A DNA stretch of 64,000 nucleotides, taken from Flavobacterium ichthyis (GTDB taxonomy: Bacteria > Bacteroidota > Bacteroidia > Flavobacteriales > Flavobacteriaceae). Made by a program: the position numbers and the translations under genes. The stretch covers positions 124,001 to 188,000 of the forward strand of contig NZ_JAABLM010000002.1 in NCBI RefSeq assembly GCF_009915155.1, read 5' to 3'. The notes below the pieces were generated by a model. The model saw nothing but the letters and a program-made list of their open reading frames with translations, did not search any database and had not been told where the DNA came from. Of the stretch, positions 30,385 through 38,470 are shown in pieces; position 1 is the first letter of the stretch; the number at the start of each line of letters is the position of its first letter.

Positions 30385-30516
30385 ATATAACAGCAGTTTG
30401 GCAAAATGGCGGGTTTAGTACTAATTTCAACAGCAGTTCTTCGATTGAACTTTTGTATAAAACTGAACATTTGTGATTCTAAATCCGCCACTTCGCCAAG
30501 CTGCAAATCGTTACAG
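30385..30516 (+). repeat. attC-like site 2
   Basis: This 132-bp site has GCAGTTTGGC paired with GCCAAGCTGC (one wobble) and GGCGG paired with CCGCC. Its inverse core GGCATATAAC is the exact complement of GTTATATGCC at the left edge of cassette 2. Confidence 0.9.
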
Positions 30517-30561
30517 GATATTGTATGACAATCTGTGCGTTAAAAGAACAAACAGAAGAAA

Positions 30562-31137
30562 ATGGAATATTTAATTATAGCAGTTTTATTAATTATCTTA
30601 TTTTTAGTAACTTTGCGGAAAGAAGAAATAACTAAAACAAAAGTTGTTTACATATCAAAACAAGATAATAACAGTATTATGAGTTATAGTCCAACAACAA
30701 TAGCAAATTACTTCATACAAGAAAAAGCCAAATTTGGTAAGTTGACTTCAATGAAATTAATAAAACTAGTTTACATTTCTTACGCTTGGTATATCACATT
30801 AAAAGGGAAAGAAAATCCATTAACAACTGAGAAAGCTCAAGCTTGGAAATACGGTCCTGTATTCCCTTCTTTATATAAAGTGATAAAGAGCGAAGGCACT
30901 ATAGAAGTTGAAAAACCTTTGCCTAACGATAAAGAAGAAGTTATTATAAATGAAGATGCTGAATTTTTAGACAAGATTTGGAGTCTATATGGAAAATATA
31001 ACGGTGTAGAGTTGAGTGCTATGACACACGCAGAAAATACTCCTTGGAGAGAAGTTTATTGCAGAGATTGTAATTCAGAAATTCCAGACGATTTGATAAT
31101 TAGACACTATACTCCGAAACTAAAATCTGCTTCGTAA
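30562..31137 (+). CDS. Cassette 3: Panacea/SocA-like antitoxin with N-terminal membrane helix
   Basis: The 191-residue protein begins with one membrane helix (YLIIAVLLIILFLVTL). From about residue 40 it contains the Panacea (DUF4065, SocA-like) domain: SPTTIANYFIQEKAKFGKLTSMKLIKLVYISYAWYITLKG, then AWKYGPVFPSLYKVIK. Panacea domains serve as antitoxins with many different toxins. An internal ATG at 30679 would give the domain without the helix. The next gene follows with no gap and encodes a small membrane protein, a plausible toxin. Confidence 0.82.
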   Translation: MEYLIIAVLLIILFLVTLRKEEITKTKVVYISKQDNNSIMSYSPTTIANYFIQEKAKFGKLTSMKLIKLVYISYAWYITLKGKENPLTTEKAQAWKYGPVFPSLYKVIKSEGTIEVEKPLPNDKEEVIINEDAEFLDKIWSLYGKYNGVELSAMTHAENTPWREVYCRDCNSEIPDDLIIRHYTPKLKSAS

Positions 31138-31494
31138 GTGATTGATTTAAATAGATTACCTGATACGATTCCTGATAACTTCAGAGATGCGGATATTGAC
31201 GAAGCGGTTTCTGATGTGAAATCGTGGAACAAAGATATTTCACCTGAAGAAGAAAGATACCGTGGAAATACAATTTTAAGAGATAATTTAGCAAAGGTTT
31301 TTACTATTGTTATAATATTTTGGTTAGTATCTGTTATTCTGATTTTAGTCGGTAATAATTGTAACCATTATAATTTAAGCGACACAGTATTAGTGACCCT
31401 TTTGACTACTACTACGATACAAGTTTTAGGATTGGTATATATCATACTTAAAGACTTATTTCCAGGCGGAAAAGATAAAGAAAAATCCGAATAA
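31138..31494 (+). CDS. Cassette 3: small membrane protein, possible toxin of the Panacea pair
   Basis: The gene starts at GTG directly after the Panacea gene stop. The 118-residue product has a soluble N-terminal 55 residues and two membrane helices (VFTIVIIFWLVSVILILVG and DTVLVTLLTTTTIQVLGLVYIIL) with a Lys-rich tail. No family is recognised. Membrane-active toxins are known partners of Panacea antitoxins, so the call is by context. Confidence 0.65.
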   Translation: MIDLNRLPDTIPDNFRDADIDEAVSDVKSWNKDISPEEERYRGNTILRDNLAKVFTIVIIFWLVSVILILVGNNCNHYNLSDTVLVTLLTTTTIQVLGLVYIILKDLFPGGKDKEKSE

Positions 31495-31518
31495 ACAATA
31501 TCGACAAATAACAACATC

Positions 31519-31652
31519 CTGTAACAGCGGTTTTGCAAGATGCGGACTAAAGGAATAATTTAATGGAGATTTTGTACTTGCGGAGTACAGTGATAAATAT
31601 TAACAATCGGCAATTCGAGTTCCGCACCTCGCAAAGCCACAAAACGTTATCG
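31519..31652 (+). repeat. attC-like site 3
   Basis: This 134-bp site has TGCGGA paired with TCCGCA and TTTTGC with GCAAAG. Its inverse core ATCCTGTAAC is exactly complementary to GTTACAGGAT at the left edge of cassette 3. Confidence 0.9.
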
Positions 31653-31669
31653 GCAATATTCTAAAAACT

Positions 31670-32653
31670 ATGGCACAAACAGTAGATTCTGCATTTAATG
31701 AATTTAATCGTGATTCTGTAAATTTAAATCCTGACAGGACAACTAAAGCTATTTCTAGCCGTGATTGGCTATGGGGACAATTAAACACATTAGATTCTAA
31801 AGAGGATTTAGATTTCCCGTTTAAATATCAAGATAAGCATATTAAATTTGGTTCCTTTGCAAGGAAAACTAAAATTAGAGAACTTGACGATATTGATATA
31901 ATGTTCTGCTTAACTGCTAATGGAGCAACTTATCTTCAATCTGGAAGCGTGTATTATATACATACTCTTAATGCTGGAGATAGACTGAAAAAATTATCAG
32001 ATAACGATGTGCTAAATTCAAGAAAAGTTGTTAATAAAGTAAAAAATTCACTCTCAAAAATTGAACAATACAACTCTGCTGAACTTCATTCAAGAGGTGA
32101 AGCAGCAACCTTAAGTCTTCAAAGTTATGAGTGGGTTTTCGATATAGTTCCTTGCTTTTACACCGATACTAATTTATACTTAATTCCAGATGGAAATGGA
32201 AATTGGAAAGCAACTGACCCAAGAATCGACCATGATTTAATTTCTTCTACAAATCAAAATTATAATGGACAAGTTTTACAATTAGTTAGAACATTAAAAT
32301 ATTGGAATAGACACAATTCATCTTGCACTATCGGTTCATATTTATTTGAACAATTAATTATCAATTTTGTAAATTCAAAAAGTGAATTGCAACAATGGAT
32401 TGATTTTAATATTAGAGATTTTTTTGATTACTTGAAAACTTACATCTATTACGATGTTAATGATCCAAAAGGAATCCAAGGGAATTTAAATAATCTGTCA
32501 TTTGAACAGAAGAAATCAATCTCAGAAAAAGCAAATTGGGCTTATGAAAAAGCTAAGGAAGCTATTTCGGCAGAAACCTCTGAAAAAAATCAAGAAAAAG
32601 CTATTAATAAATGGCGTGAAATATTTGGAACAAAATTCCCAACATATGGATAG
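31670..32653 (+). CDS. Cassette 4: CD-NTase (CBASS oligonucleotide cyclase)
   Basis: The 327-residue protein is a DncV/cGAS-like nucleotidyltransferase. KFGSFARKTKIRELDDIDIMFCL at about residues 58-80 has the GS motif and the paired catalytic aspartates; a third acidic position lies in WVFDIVPCF. CBASS cyclases make cyclic di- or trinucleotides on phage infection. The downstream overlapping gene encodes an S-4TM effector, which completes a minimal CBASS operon inside one cassette. Confidence 0.88.
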   Translation: MAQTVDSAFNEFNRDSVNLNPDRTTKAISSRDWLWGQLNTLDSKEDLDFPFKYQDKHIKFGSFARKTKIRELDDIDIMFCLTANGATYLQSGSVYYIHTLNAGDRLKKLSDNDVLNSRKVVNKVKNSLSKIEQYNSAELHSRGEAATLSLQSYEWVFDIVPCFYTDTNLYLIPDGNGNWKATDPRIDHDLISSTNQNYNGQVLQLVRTLKYWNRHNSSCTIGSYLFEQLIINFVNSKSELQQWIDFNIRDFFDYLKTYIYYDVNDPKGIQGNLNNLSFEQKKSISEKANWAYEKAKEAISAETSEKNQEKAINKWREIFGTKFPTYG

Positions 32654-33551
32654 AGGAAAAAAAATATTTGAAAAACAAAATATTGATATAAATATAGACA
32701 GACTTCTTGCACAAAGAAGACTATATACTAATGCAAAAAAAGTTAATTACTTTTTAATCGTATTAACTATCATAATTCCAATTATTATTTCATTTATTAC
32801 TAATTTCTCTAAGATCGAAATTAATGAGAAACACTGGATTTTTGTTTTATTTACTGTTATTGCTATATTATTAGAAAAAATTTTTGAAATTTATATCGAT
32901 AGATGCAAAAAAACAGCTGCTTCTATTCAAGAAGATTTTGACACAACAATCTTTCCGTTAAAAACAAATGAATTATTAAACACTACATTTGTTGATGCAG
33001 ATGTAATTAGAAAATATTCTAGGAAAGATAGAAATAATCCTAATAAGATAACAAAAGTAACAAATTGGTATTCTAAAGAAATTCAAATAATTCCTACAAA
33101 TGTTGCCATACTTTTCTGTCAAAGAATGAATATCTGTTATGACCAAAATATAAAAAAGAAATATAATCATCTTCTAATATTTTTATCAATACTAACATTT
33201 CTAATACTTCTGGGATTAGCCTTATCAAATGAATTTTCATTAATGAAGTTTATGATAGAGGTAATATTACCATCAATTCCGATTTTCACTTTTACATATA
33301 AAGAATATAACACTAGCTTGGAATCAGTCGATAATCTTCAAAAGTTAAGAGAAATCATTGAAGATAATTTAAAATCTATATCCATTAATGATACTATTGA
33401 TGAAGATGAACTTAGAAGAATACAAGATAGAATTTATCAAAATAGAATTTTAAGCCCTTTAATTCCAGATTTTATATATAGTATTCTATGGACAAAATTA
33501 GAAGACCAAATGAATTATTCAGTAAAGACAAAAATTGAAGAAATGCAATAA
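32646..33551 (+). CDS. Cassette 4: S-4TM family pore-forming CBASS effector
   Basis: The start chosen (MDRGKKIFEKQNID) overlaps the cyclase gene by 8 bp; a longer frame upstream is antisense-like noise within the cyclase. The 301-residue protein has four hydrophobic helices in two pairs (about 33-55, 65-83, 180-200, 205-230). It also has NWYSKEIQIIPTNVAILFCQRMNICYD, typical of S-4TM putative pore-forming effectors. In CBASS such proteins permeabilise the inner membrane when bound by the cyclic nucleotide. Confidence 0.85.
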   Translation: MDRGKKIFEKQNIDINIDRLLAQRRLYTNAKKVNYFLIVLTIIIPIIISFITNFSKIEINEKHWIFVLFTVIAILLEKIFEIYIDRCKKTAASIQEDFDTTIFPLKTNELLNTTFVDADVIRKYSRKDRNNPNKITKVTNWYSKEIQIIPTNVAILFCQRMNICYDQNIKKKYNHLLIFLSILTFLILLGLALSNEFSLMKFMIEVILPSIPIFTFTYKEYNTSLESVDNLQKLREIIEDNLKSISINDTIDEDELRRIQDRIYQNRILSPLIPDFIYSILWTKLEDQMNYSVKTKIEEMQ

Positions 33552-33560
33552 AAATACTGC

Positions 33561-33692
33561 CGATAACAAGGGTTTGCCAAAAGCGGGGCTGAAGTTCTTC
33601 GATTGAAGACTTTTGCAAGGTTCAAGATTAGTAATTCTATAAAACTTTTGTGTTAAAAATCCCCGCCTTCGGCAAGCCCCGAAACGTTAGCG
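33561..33692 (+). repeat. attC-like site 4
   Basis: This 132-bp site has GCGGGG and CCCCGC arms with TTTGCC paired to GGCAAG. Inverse core AATACTGCCGATAAC matches the complement of GTTATCGGCAATATT at the left edge of cassette 4 at 14 of 15 positions. Confidence 0.9.
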
Positions 33693-33740
33693 GTAATACA
33701 AACCGACAAACCACAAAAAAGAAAATAAGTATAAAAAACT

Positions 33741-34379
33741 ATGACTGAAACAAGCGAAAAATTCACAAAGGATACTTTCAAATTTCATAAAGACAAGTTT
33801 CAACAACATTTGAAATCTATTAATGAAATCCAAGATTACACTATCATATATAGTAACTTTCTTTTAGAATTTCATCCATACTTTTCGGAAATGAACCAAA
33901 TTGGAAAGGCAACTTTGTATAAAAGAGTACCTAAAGATTTGAAAGGCAAAATGGAAAATAGGTTTGTAAAAGAAACTTTATTTTTCTCAACCCAACTTGA
34001 AGAAAACTGGTTGAATGCCTGTTTTTACCAAATAAAAGATGAGAACAATAATAACATTGTCCTACAGTATGGCGGTAGCATTAAGAAACCTGAACTAAAT
34101 CAAATTTATATTTCAATTTTTGACAACAACAGACTAACAAAAATATTGTCTTACCATTCAGATAAAAACTTTATGGAAGACATTTATAGTTACGACAAAC
34201 AAGGAAGAATTGAGCAAATAATCAGAGAAGGATATTGGGGCAGTTCTAAAAATATTCTTCCAACAAGAACTTTCCGATTTGACTACGACGAAAATGACGA
34301 ACCAACAATACTTAGTAAACAACTCAAAGCAAACGGACAAAACGAATTTGAACAAGTTTTTCCGAAAGTAAAGCGTTAA
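33741..34379 (+). CDS. Cassette 5: hypothetical protein
   Basis: The 212-residue soluble protein is not recognised. Its second half is beta-rich, with a YD/RHS-like line DIYSYDKQGRIEQIIREGYWG and a C-terminal FRFDYDENDEPTILSKQ. It is the only gene in its cassette, preceded by a 54-bp leader and followed by site 5. It may be an immunity protein or sensor, but nothing in the sequence proves this. Confidence 0.7.
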   Translation: MTETSEKFTKDTFKFHKDKFQQHLKSINEIQDYTIIYSNFLLEFHPYFSEMNQIGKATLYKRVPKDLKGKMENRFVKETLFFSTQLEENWLNACFYQIKDENNNNIVLQYGGSIKKPELNQIYISIFDNNRLTKILSYHSDKNFMEDIYSYDKQGRIEQIIREGYWGSSKNILPTRTFRFDYDENDEPTILSKQLKANGQNEFEQVFPKVKR

Positions 34380-34399
34380 ACCCAACAAAAATGTACTAC

Positions 34400-34531
34400 C
34401 GCTAACAAGGGTTTTGCAATAGTGGGGCGAAACTGCAAAGTTCAACGGTAGTTCTTCGGTTCAACTTTTGTGCAAAATTGAAGATTTTTGCTTCGATTGC
34501 CCCACCATCGCAAAGCCCCGAACCGTTAGTG
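34400..34531 (+). repeat. attC-like site 5
   Basis: This 132-bp site has TGGGGC and GCCCCA arms. Inverse core TACCGCTAAC is exactly complementary to GTTAGCGGTA at the left edge of cassette 5. Confidence 0.9.
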
Positions 34532-34577
34532 GCAAGCATAACACACGACAACGTAACATAGAAAAGACATAAAAAAT

Positions 34578-34943
34578 ATGAGCAAAATTTTAGGACTTGA
34601 CCTTGGAACAAACTCGATTGGATGGGCAATTATAGACAACAGTTCAAACAAAATAATTGACTGCGGAGTTAGAATATTTCCAAACTCATTAAATAATGAA
34701 AGGTATTTAGCAAGACAACAACGAAGAGCAGAAAATAAAATGGTTCAAAGAACTTTTTTAACTAAACAAATTCGAGTTTTACTTAGACGAACACACCCTA
34801 TTATATTAACCTTATATTTCACTTCTTTCGTAACTGCTCTTCTGACAATTTTGAATTTTAGTAATTGGGAGTTTTGGTTCAACTCTTTTTTGACAGCTTT
34901 ACTTGCAACGCTTACTCTTTTACATTCTGACATTAAAAAGTAA
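34578..34943 (+). CDS. Cassette 6: small protein with Cas9-like RuvC-I start and membrane tail
   Basis: The 121-residue product begins MSKILGLDLGTNSIGWAIID, an excellent match to the RuvC-I motif of Cas9. GVRIFPNSLN and an Arg-rich RYLARQQRRAENKMVQRTF follow, like the start of the Cas9 bridge helix. After about residue 70 it diverges into two hydrophobic segments (IILTLYFTSFVTALLTIL and FWFNSFLTALLATLTLL). RuvC-II, RuvC-III and HNH are absent and no CRISPR array is near. It could be a truncated cas9 captured in a cassette or a genuine small protein; it shares the cassette with the next gene. Confidence 0.75.
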   Translation: MSKILGLDLGTNSIGWAIIDNSSNKIIDCGVRIFPNSLNNERYLARQQRRAENKMVQRTFLTKQIRVLLRRTHPIILTLYFTSFVTALLTILNFSNWEFWFNSFLTALLATLTLLHSDIKK

Positions 34944-34961
34944 AACCAATTTTAAGTACAA

Positions 34962-35684
34962 ATGCTAATTGACACAACTTTTAACGTTTACACGGACGCA
35001 AATGGTGGCGACCCAGACAGAACAAGTCCAACACTTCGCTCATATCATAAAATATTATGGAGTAAACCATTGCCAAACGGAAAAACATTGGAATTGGACA
35101 ACAAAAAAAGCGGAGCGTATTTATATCACAAATCGGAACTTGGAGAATTCAATTTAGGAAGTGATGCTATAACTCACTCGTACAGAAATCAGACGAGAAA
35201 ACAATGGTTGATAAAACAAATTTCAAACGAAGTAAACGAACTCTTTGACATTGGTTCGACAATTGGTGCTTATACGCTTTTTCCGAAAAATAAAATAGAT
35301 AACAAGTTTACAATCAATCAAGCTCGTGGAGTAAACAGCTTAATTGACGACAGATTTGACTTGACTTTGGAGTGTATCAGACTTTTTTATGAAGGACAAC
35401 AAAGCCCACTTTACGATACATTACTAAGATATGAAAACTTCTTTAACTTGTTCGTGAACTTTAAAGGTTACATTGACTTCTTTTTACTGAACGACCTTGT
35501 TGACGAAAGTGAAAATATTCGATTTTACTTGCCGTTTGACAACTTTAAAACAAAGCCGACATTTACAAGCGTTGACGAATATTTAGTTTATAAGAAAAAT
35601 GTAACAGACTTCATAAATGCACGAAATAAACGAATTGACAACTATGCCAACAAACAGACGACAGAACAGAATGCCAGCCACTAA
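34962..35684 (+). CDS. Cassette 6: hypothetical protein (possibly DUF6994)
   Basis: The 240-residue protein begins MLIDTTFNVYTDANGGDPDRTSPTLRSYHKILWSKPLPNGKTLEL, a recognisable N-terminal block of a widespread uncharacterised family (I believe DUF6994, unverified). Middle parts are rich in aromatic residues (LLRYENFFNLFVNFKGYIDFFLL). It is 18 bp after the Cas9-like gene and its stop overlaps site 6. No function can be assigned. Confidence 0.72.
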   Translation: MLIDTTFNVYTDANGGDPDRTSPTLRSYHKILWSKPLPNGKTLELDNKKSGAYLYHKSELGEFNLGSDAITHSYRNQTRKQWLIKQISNEVNELFDIGSTIGAYTLFPKNKIDNKFTINQARGVNSLIDDRFDLTLECIRLFYEGQQSPLYDTLLRYENFFNLFVNFKGYIDFFLLNDLVDESENIRFYLPFDNFKTKPTFTSVDEYLVYKKNVTDFINARNKRIDNYANKQTTEQNASH

Positions 35685-35810
35685 CAGCACCTACCCAAAA
35701 GTGGCGTCTCAGTGGTTAAATCAAGTTTTGTGCTTCTATCAAAGCTTGTGCTTGGTTGACAGTGAAGTGTTTCTAAATCGCCACCTTCGGGTAGCTGCAA
35801 ACCGTTACCA
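35679..35810 (+). repeat. attC-like site 6
   Basis: This 132-bp site has arms unlike its neighbours (GTGGCG and CGCCAC; GCACCTACCC and GGGTAGCTGC) yet still paired. Inverse core ATGCCAGCCACTAAC is complementary to GTTAGTGGCAAGCAT at the left edge of cassette 6 at 13 of 15 positions. Confidence 0.9.
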
Positions 35811-35846
35811 GCAATTTAACCGCAAATCATAGAAAATCAGCCGTAT

Positions 35847-36458
35847 ATGATGAATTTCAAAGAAATTGATGAAAGAATTAACTACTTTCAAGAAGAACTA
35901 GAATTTAGCGCAAGATTGCTAAAAAGTAGAGAGATTTCTAGTGAAATAAATGCTGAAATATCAGACAATAAAAAAATGCAAATTGAGTTTTTTTCTTTTG
36001 TAACCTCAAGTTATATTGATTTGCTTTGTACTTATAGAAATCTCAAAAGAGCGAAATCAGATTGGGAAAAATTTTACAACATAAAAATTGCTTATTTATT
36101 CATTTACGAAACAATTAATACCTATCATAAATATAAAGGAGAAGTTTATAAAACTGTTACAAAGGAAGAGAAAGAAATTTATAAAAACTTCTTTGATATG
36201 CTTAACAGAGAACTTGCAGAATTTAAAATCACATACGATTATGATAATGTAATGGCGAAAGTTAGAAACAAATCATCAGCTCATTATGACAAAGACTTTT
36301 TAACTTATTATTCTAGTTATGAAATAATAGAAAATCCACAAACAAAAGAAATTATTCGAGATTTTTTATATTTTATTAATCCATTACATTATTTCACTTT
36401 TGGATTATTAAAAGGAGAAGTTGATGAATTTTTATTTATAAACAGTTGGATGATATAA
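35847..36458 (+). CDS. Cassette 7: HEPN-like all-helical protein, copy 1
   Basis: The 203-residue protein is predicted all-helical. KVRNKSSAHYDKDF at about residue 145 fits the R-x4-6-H motif of HEPN RNases. MIFLIYE-like helices (AYLFIYETINTYHKY) precede it. HEPN proteins are frequent toxins or effectors in defence systems; here no separate antitoxin is present. The cassette is duplicated at 45762-46546, where the protein differs only by Tyr to His at residue 13. Confidence 0.7.
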   Translation: MMNFKEIDERINYFQEELEFSARLLKSREISSEINAEISDNKKMQIEFFSFVTSSYIDLLCTYRNLKRAKSDWEKFYNIKIAYLFIYETINTYHKYKGEVYKTVTKEEKEIYKNFFDMLNRELAEFKITYDYDNVMAKVRNKSSAHYDKDFLTYYSSYEIIENPQTKEIIRDFLYFINPLHYFTFGLLKGEVDEFLFINSWMI

Positions 36459-36463
36459 ACTGC

Positions 36464-36595
36464 TGGTAACAGCCGTTTGGCAAGATTGCGAATTTTGTTG
36501 TAAATTCACGTTTACGTTTCGCAAGAAATATTATCTTTAACGGAAAATATACGGTTACGAAATTCGCAACCTCGCCAAGCGGCAAAACGTTAGGG
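36464..36595 (+). repeat. attC-like site 7
   Basis: This 132-bp site has TTGCGAA and TTCGCAA arms with GTTTGGC paired to GCCAAGC. Inverse core TAAACTGCTGGTAAC is complementary to GTTACCAGCAATTTA at the left edge of cassette 7 (14 of 15). Confidence 0.92.
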
Positions 36596-36637
36596 TGCAT
36601 TTTAGAACAGACCGACAAAAAATCGTAAATTTGAACT

Positions 36638-37189
36638 ATGAACGAGACGACAATATATTCAATAGGACACGGAAACAAAAAGATTGAGGACTTCATCAAA
36701 GAACTCAAAACTTTTGAAGTACAATTTCTCCTTGACATTCGGTCGAAACCGTTTTCAAAGTGGAATCCACAATTCAATCAAAATGAATTAAAGTTCAAAC
36801 TTGAAGAAAATGGTATTAAATATGTTTTTGTTGGAGACACCTTAGGAGGTCTTCCTGAAGACAGAAGCTGTTATGACTATAATGGAAAAGTCGTTTATGA
36901 CCTTATCAAAGAAAAAGACTTTTTCAAAGAAGGACTTGAAAGATTGACAACTGCAAATGAAAAACATATTAAGCTTGCAATTATGTGTAGCGAATCAAAG
37001 CCAGAAGAATGTCACAGAAGTAAACTAATTGGTCAAGAATTGCTTAAAAAGAAAATATCCTTAAAACATATAGTTTCTGACAAGTTAGTTAAAACACAAG
37101 AAATGGTTATGGCAGAACTAACCAAAGGAAAGGGAACGGTTGACCTTTTTGGTAACGAAATTGACTTCACATCACGAAAATCATATTAA
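36638..37189 (+). CDS. Cassette 8: DUF488 family protein, first
   Basis: The 183-residue protein starts IYSIGHGNKKIEDFIKELKTFEVQFLLDIRSKPFSKWNPQFNQ and has the family motif CSESKPEECHRSKLIGQEL. DUF488 proteins have a conserved Cys-His-Arg site and unknown biochemical role, and they appear often in defence islands. It is the first of three adjacent genes in one cassette (next start 2 bp downstream). Confidence 0.88.
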   Translation: MNETTIYSIGHGNKKIEDFIKELKTFEVQFLLDIRSKPFSKWNPQFNQNELKFKLEENGIKYVFVGDTLGGLPEDRSCYDYNGKVVYDLIKEKDFFKEGLERLTTANEKHIKLAIMCSESKPEECHRSKLIGQELLKKKISLKHIVSDKLVKTQEMVMAELTKGKGTVDLFGNEIDFTSRKSY

Positions 37190-37190
37190 A

Positions 37191-37667
37191 ATGGAATTTT
37201 TTACAATAGGAGTCTATAACTCAACTGAACAAGAATACTTTAAGAAACTCACAGACAACAATATTGACACATTTTGTGACATTAGACAGCGAAGAGGTGT
37301 TAGAGGTTCGCAATATGCTTTTGTTAACAGTAATAGACTTCAACAGAAATTGAATGAACTTGATATTAAATACGGACACGTTATAGACCTTGCCCCAACA
37401 AGTGAAATAAGAGACCTCCAAAAAGAAGCAGATGAACAAAAAGGCGAATTAAAGCGTGACCGTAACAAATTGGGACAGGTTTTTACAATCGCATATAAAG
37501 ACAGAATTTTAAGCAAATTTGATTTTGATTCATTCATAGACAAGTTAGATGAAGTAGGTGCAAATAGAGTGGTTTTATTTTGCGTTGAGGAAAATCCGGA
37601 AGCTTGTCATAGGTCAATAGTGACGGACAAATTGGAAAAACTCGGATATAAAATTACGCACCTATGA
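37191..37667 (+). CDS. Cassette 8: DUF488 family protein, second
   Basis: The 158-residue protein (start MEFFTIGVYNSTEQE) is a shorter relative of the preceding gene product, with FCDIRQRRGVRGSQYAFVN and CVEENPEACHRSIVTDKLEKLG. The two differ enough to suggest a heteromeric pair rather than a recent duplication. It overlaps the third gene of the cassette by four bases (ATGA). Confidence 0.87.
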   Translation: MEFFTIGVYNSTEQEYFKKLTDNNIDTFCDIRQRRGVRGSQYAFVNSNRLQQKLNELDIKYGHVIDLAPTSEIRDLQKEADEQKGELKRDRNKLGQVFTIAYKDRILSKFDFDSFIDKLDEVGANRVVLFCVEENPEACHRSIVTDKLEKLGYKITHL

Positions 37668-38326
37668 AAGACATCGTTTTAATTTTGTCAAAGACAAAAA
37701 TGAATAATAATCAAGTTTGCGTTGGTGGTTTAACACTAAGCGGTAGGTATGTTAGATTAATGGATGAAAATGGTAATAATCAACCAGAAAACACTGACTT
37801 AGAACCAAAACAGGCTTGGGAAATAGAATTTGAAGAGAGACCTAATAATACACCACCTCACGTTGAAGATATTTTAGTTAGAAATAGAGTTCGCAAAGGA
37901 AATTTAAAGGATGGTATAACAATCAAAGATTTTATTGAAAAGCGAAACATTCCAATATGGAGTGGTCACCCTGATGAACTTTTTGATAAATTTATTCAAT
38001 GGACTCAAAGTGGAAGTGGTTATATTGATAAAAATGGAGGTATTCCAAACCATAGTGTTGGTTTTTGGATAAGCGACAAAGATTTAAAGCGAAAAGACTA
38101 TCAAGGAATTAGGTATCAATATCCCTCAACAAATGGTTGGCGTAGTTTGAAATTTAAAGGAACAGAAGAACCTGTTGACGTTATACCTGCTGGAACTTTA
38201 CTAAGAGTTTCGCTTGCAAGATGGAAAGCTTTTAATGAAGGAGAGCAACCTAAATGTTGGCTTCAACTTTCAGGCTGGTACGACTTGGGAGAAAGTTCCA
38301 ATGAAGATGACGACTTACCATTTTAG
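37664..38326 (+). CDS. Cassette 8: dual OB domain-like protein
   Basis: The 220-residue protein starts MKDIVLILSKTKMNNNQVCVGGLTLSGRYVRLMDENG, which fits proteins annotated as dual OB-fold domain containing. A C-terminal LRVSLARWKAFNEGEQPKCWLQLSGWYDL strand-rich part follows, then an acidic tail. OB folds bind nucleic acids. Linked to two DUF488 genes by overlap, it probably acts with them as a three-part module of unknown function. Confidence 0.75.
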   Translation: MKDIVLILSKTKMNNNQVCVGGLTLSGRYVRLMDENGNNQPENTDLEPKQAWEIEFEERPNNTPPHVEDILVRNRVRKGNLKDGITIKDFIEKRNIPIWSGHPDELFDKFIQWTQSGSGYIDKNGGIPNHSVGFWISDKDLKRKDYQGIRYQYPSTNGWRSLKFKGTEEPVDVIPAGTLLRVSLARWKAFNEGEQPKCWLQLSGWYDLGESSNEDDDLPF

Positions 38327-38338
38327 AAGAAAAACACA

Positions 38339-38470
38339 CCCTAACAGGCGTTTGGCTCAATGGCGGGTGAAGTGGTTAATTGAAAATTCTGCCTCGCATC
38401 AACTTTTATGGTGTATTGACAGTTTTCTGCTCCGAAATCCGCCACTGCGCCAAGCGCCAAAACGTTATAC
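38339..38470 (+). repeat. attC-like site 8
   Basis: This 132-bp site has GGCGG and CCGCC arms and GGCGTTTGGC paired with GCCAAGCGCC. Inverse core CACCCTAAC is exactly complementary to GTTAGGGTG at the left edge of cassette 8. Confidence 0.9.

Noticed and set aside
34578..34943. CRISPR-Cas locus
   Set aside because: Only a Cas9-like N-terminus is present; no repeat-spacer array, cas1, cas2 or remaining Cas9 domains were seen nearby.
35617..35832. Open frames crossing attC-like sites (also at 38214-38636, 39888-40076 and 58442-58624)
   Set aside because: They are translations of palindromic site DNA; similar peptides appear at several sites simply because the sites are alike.
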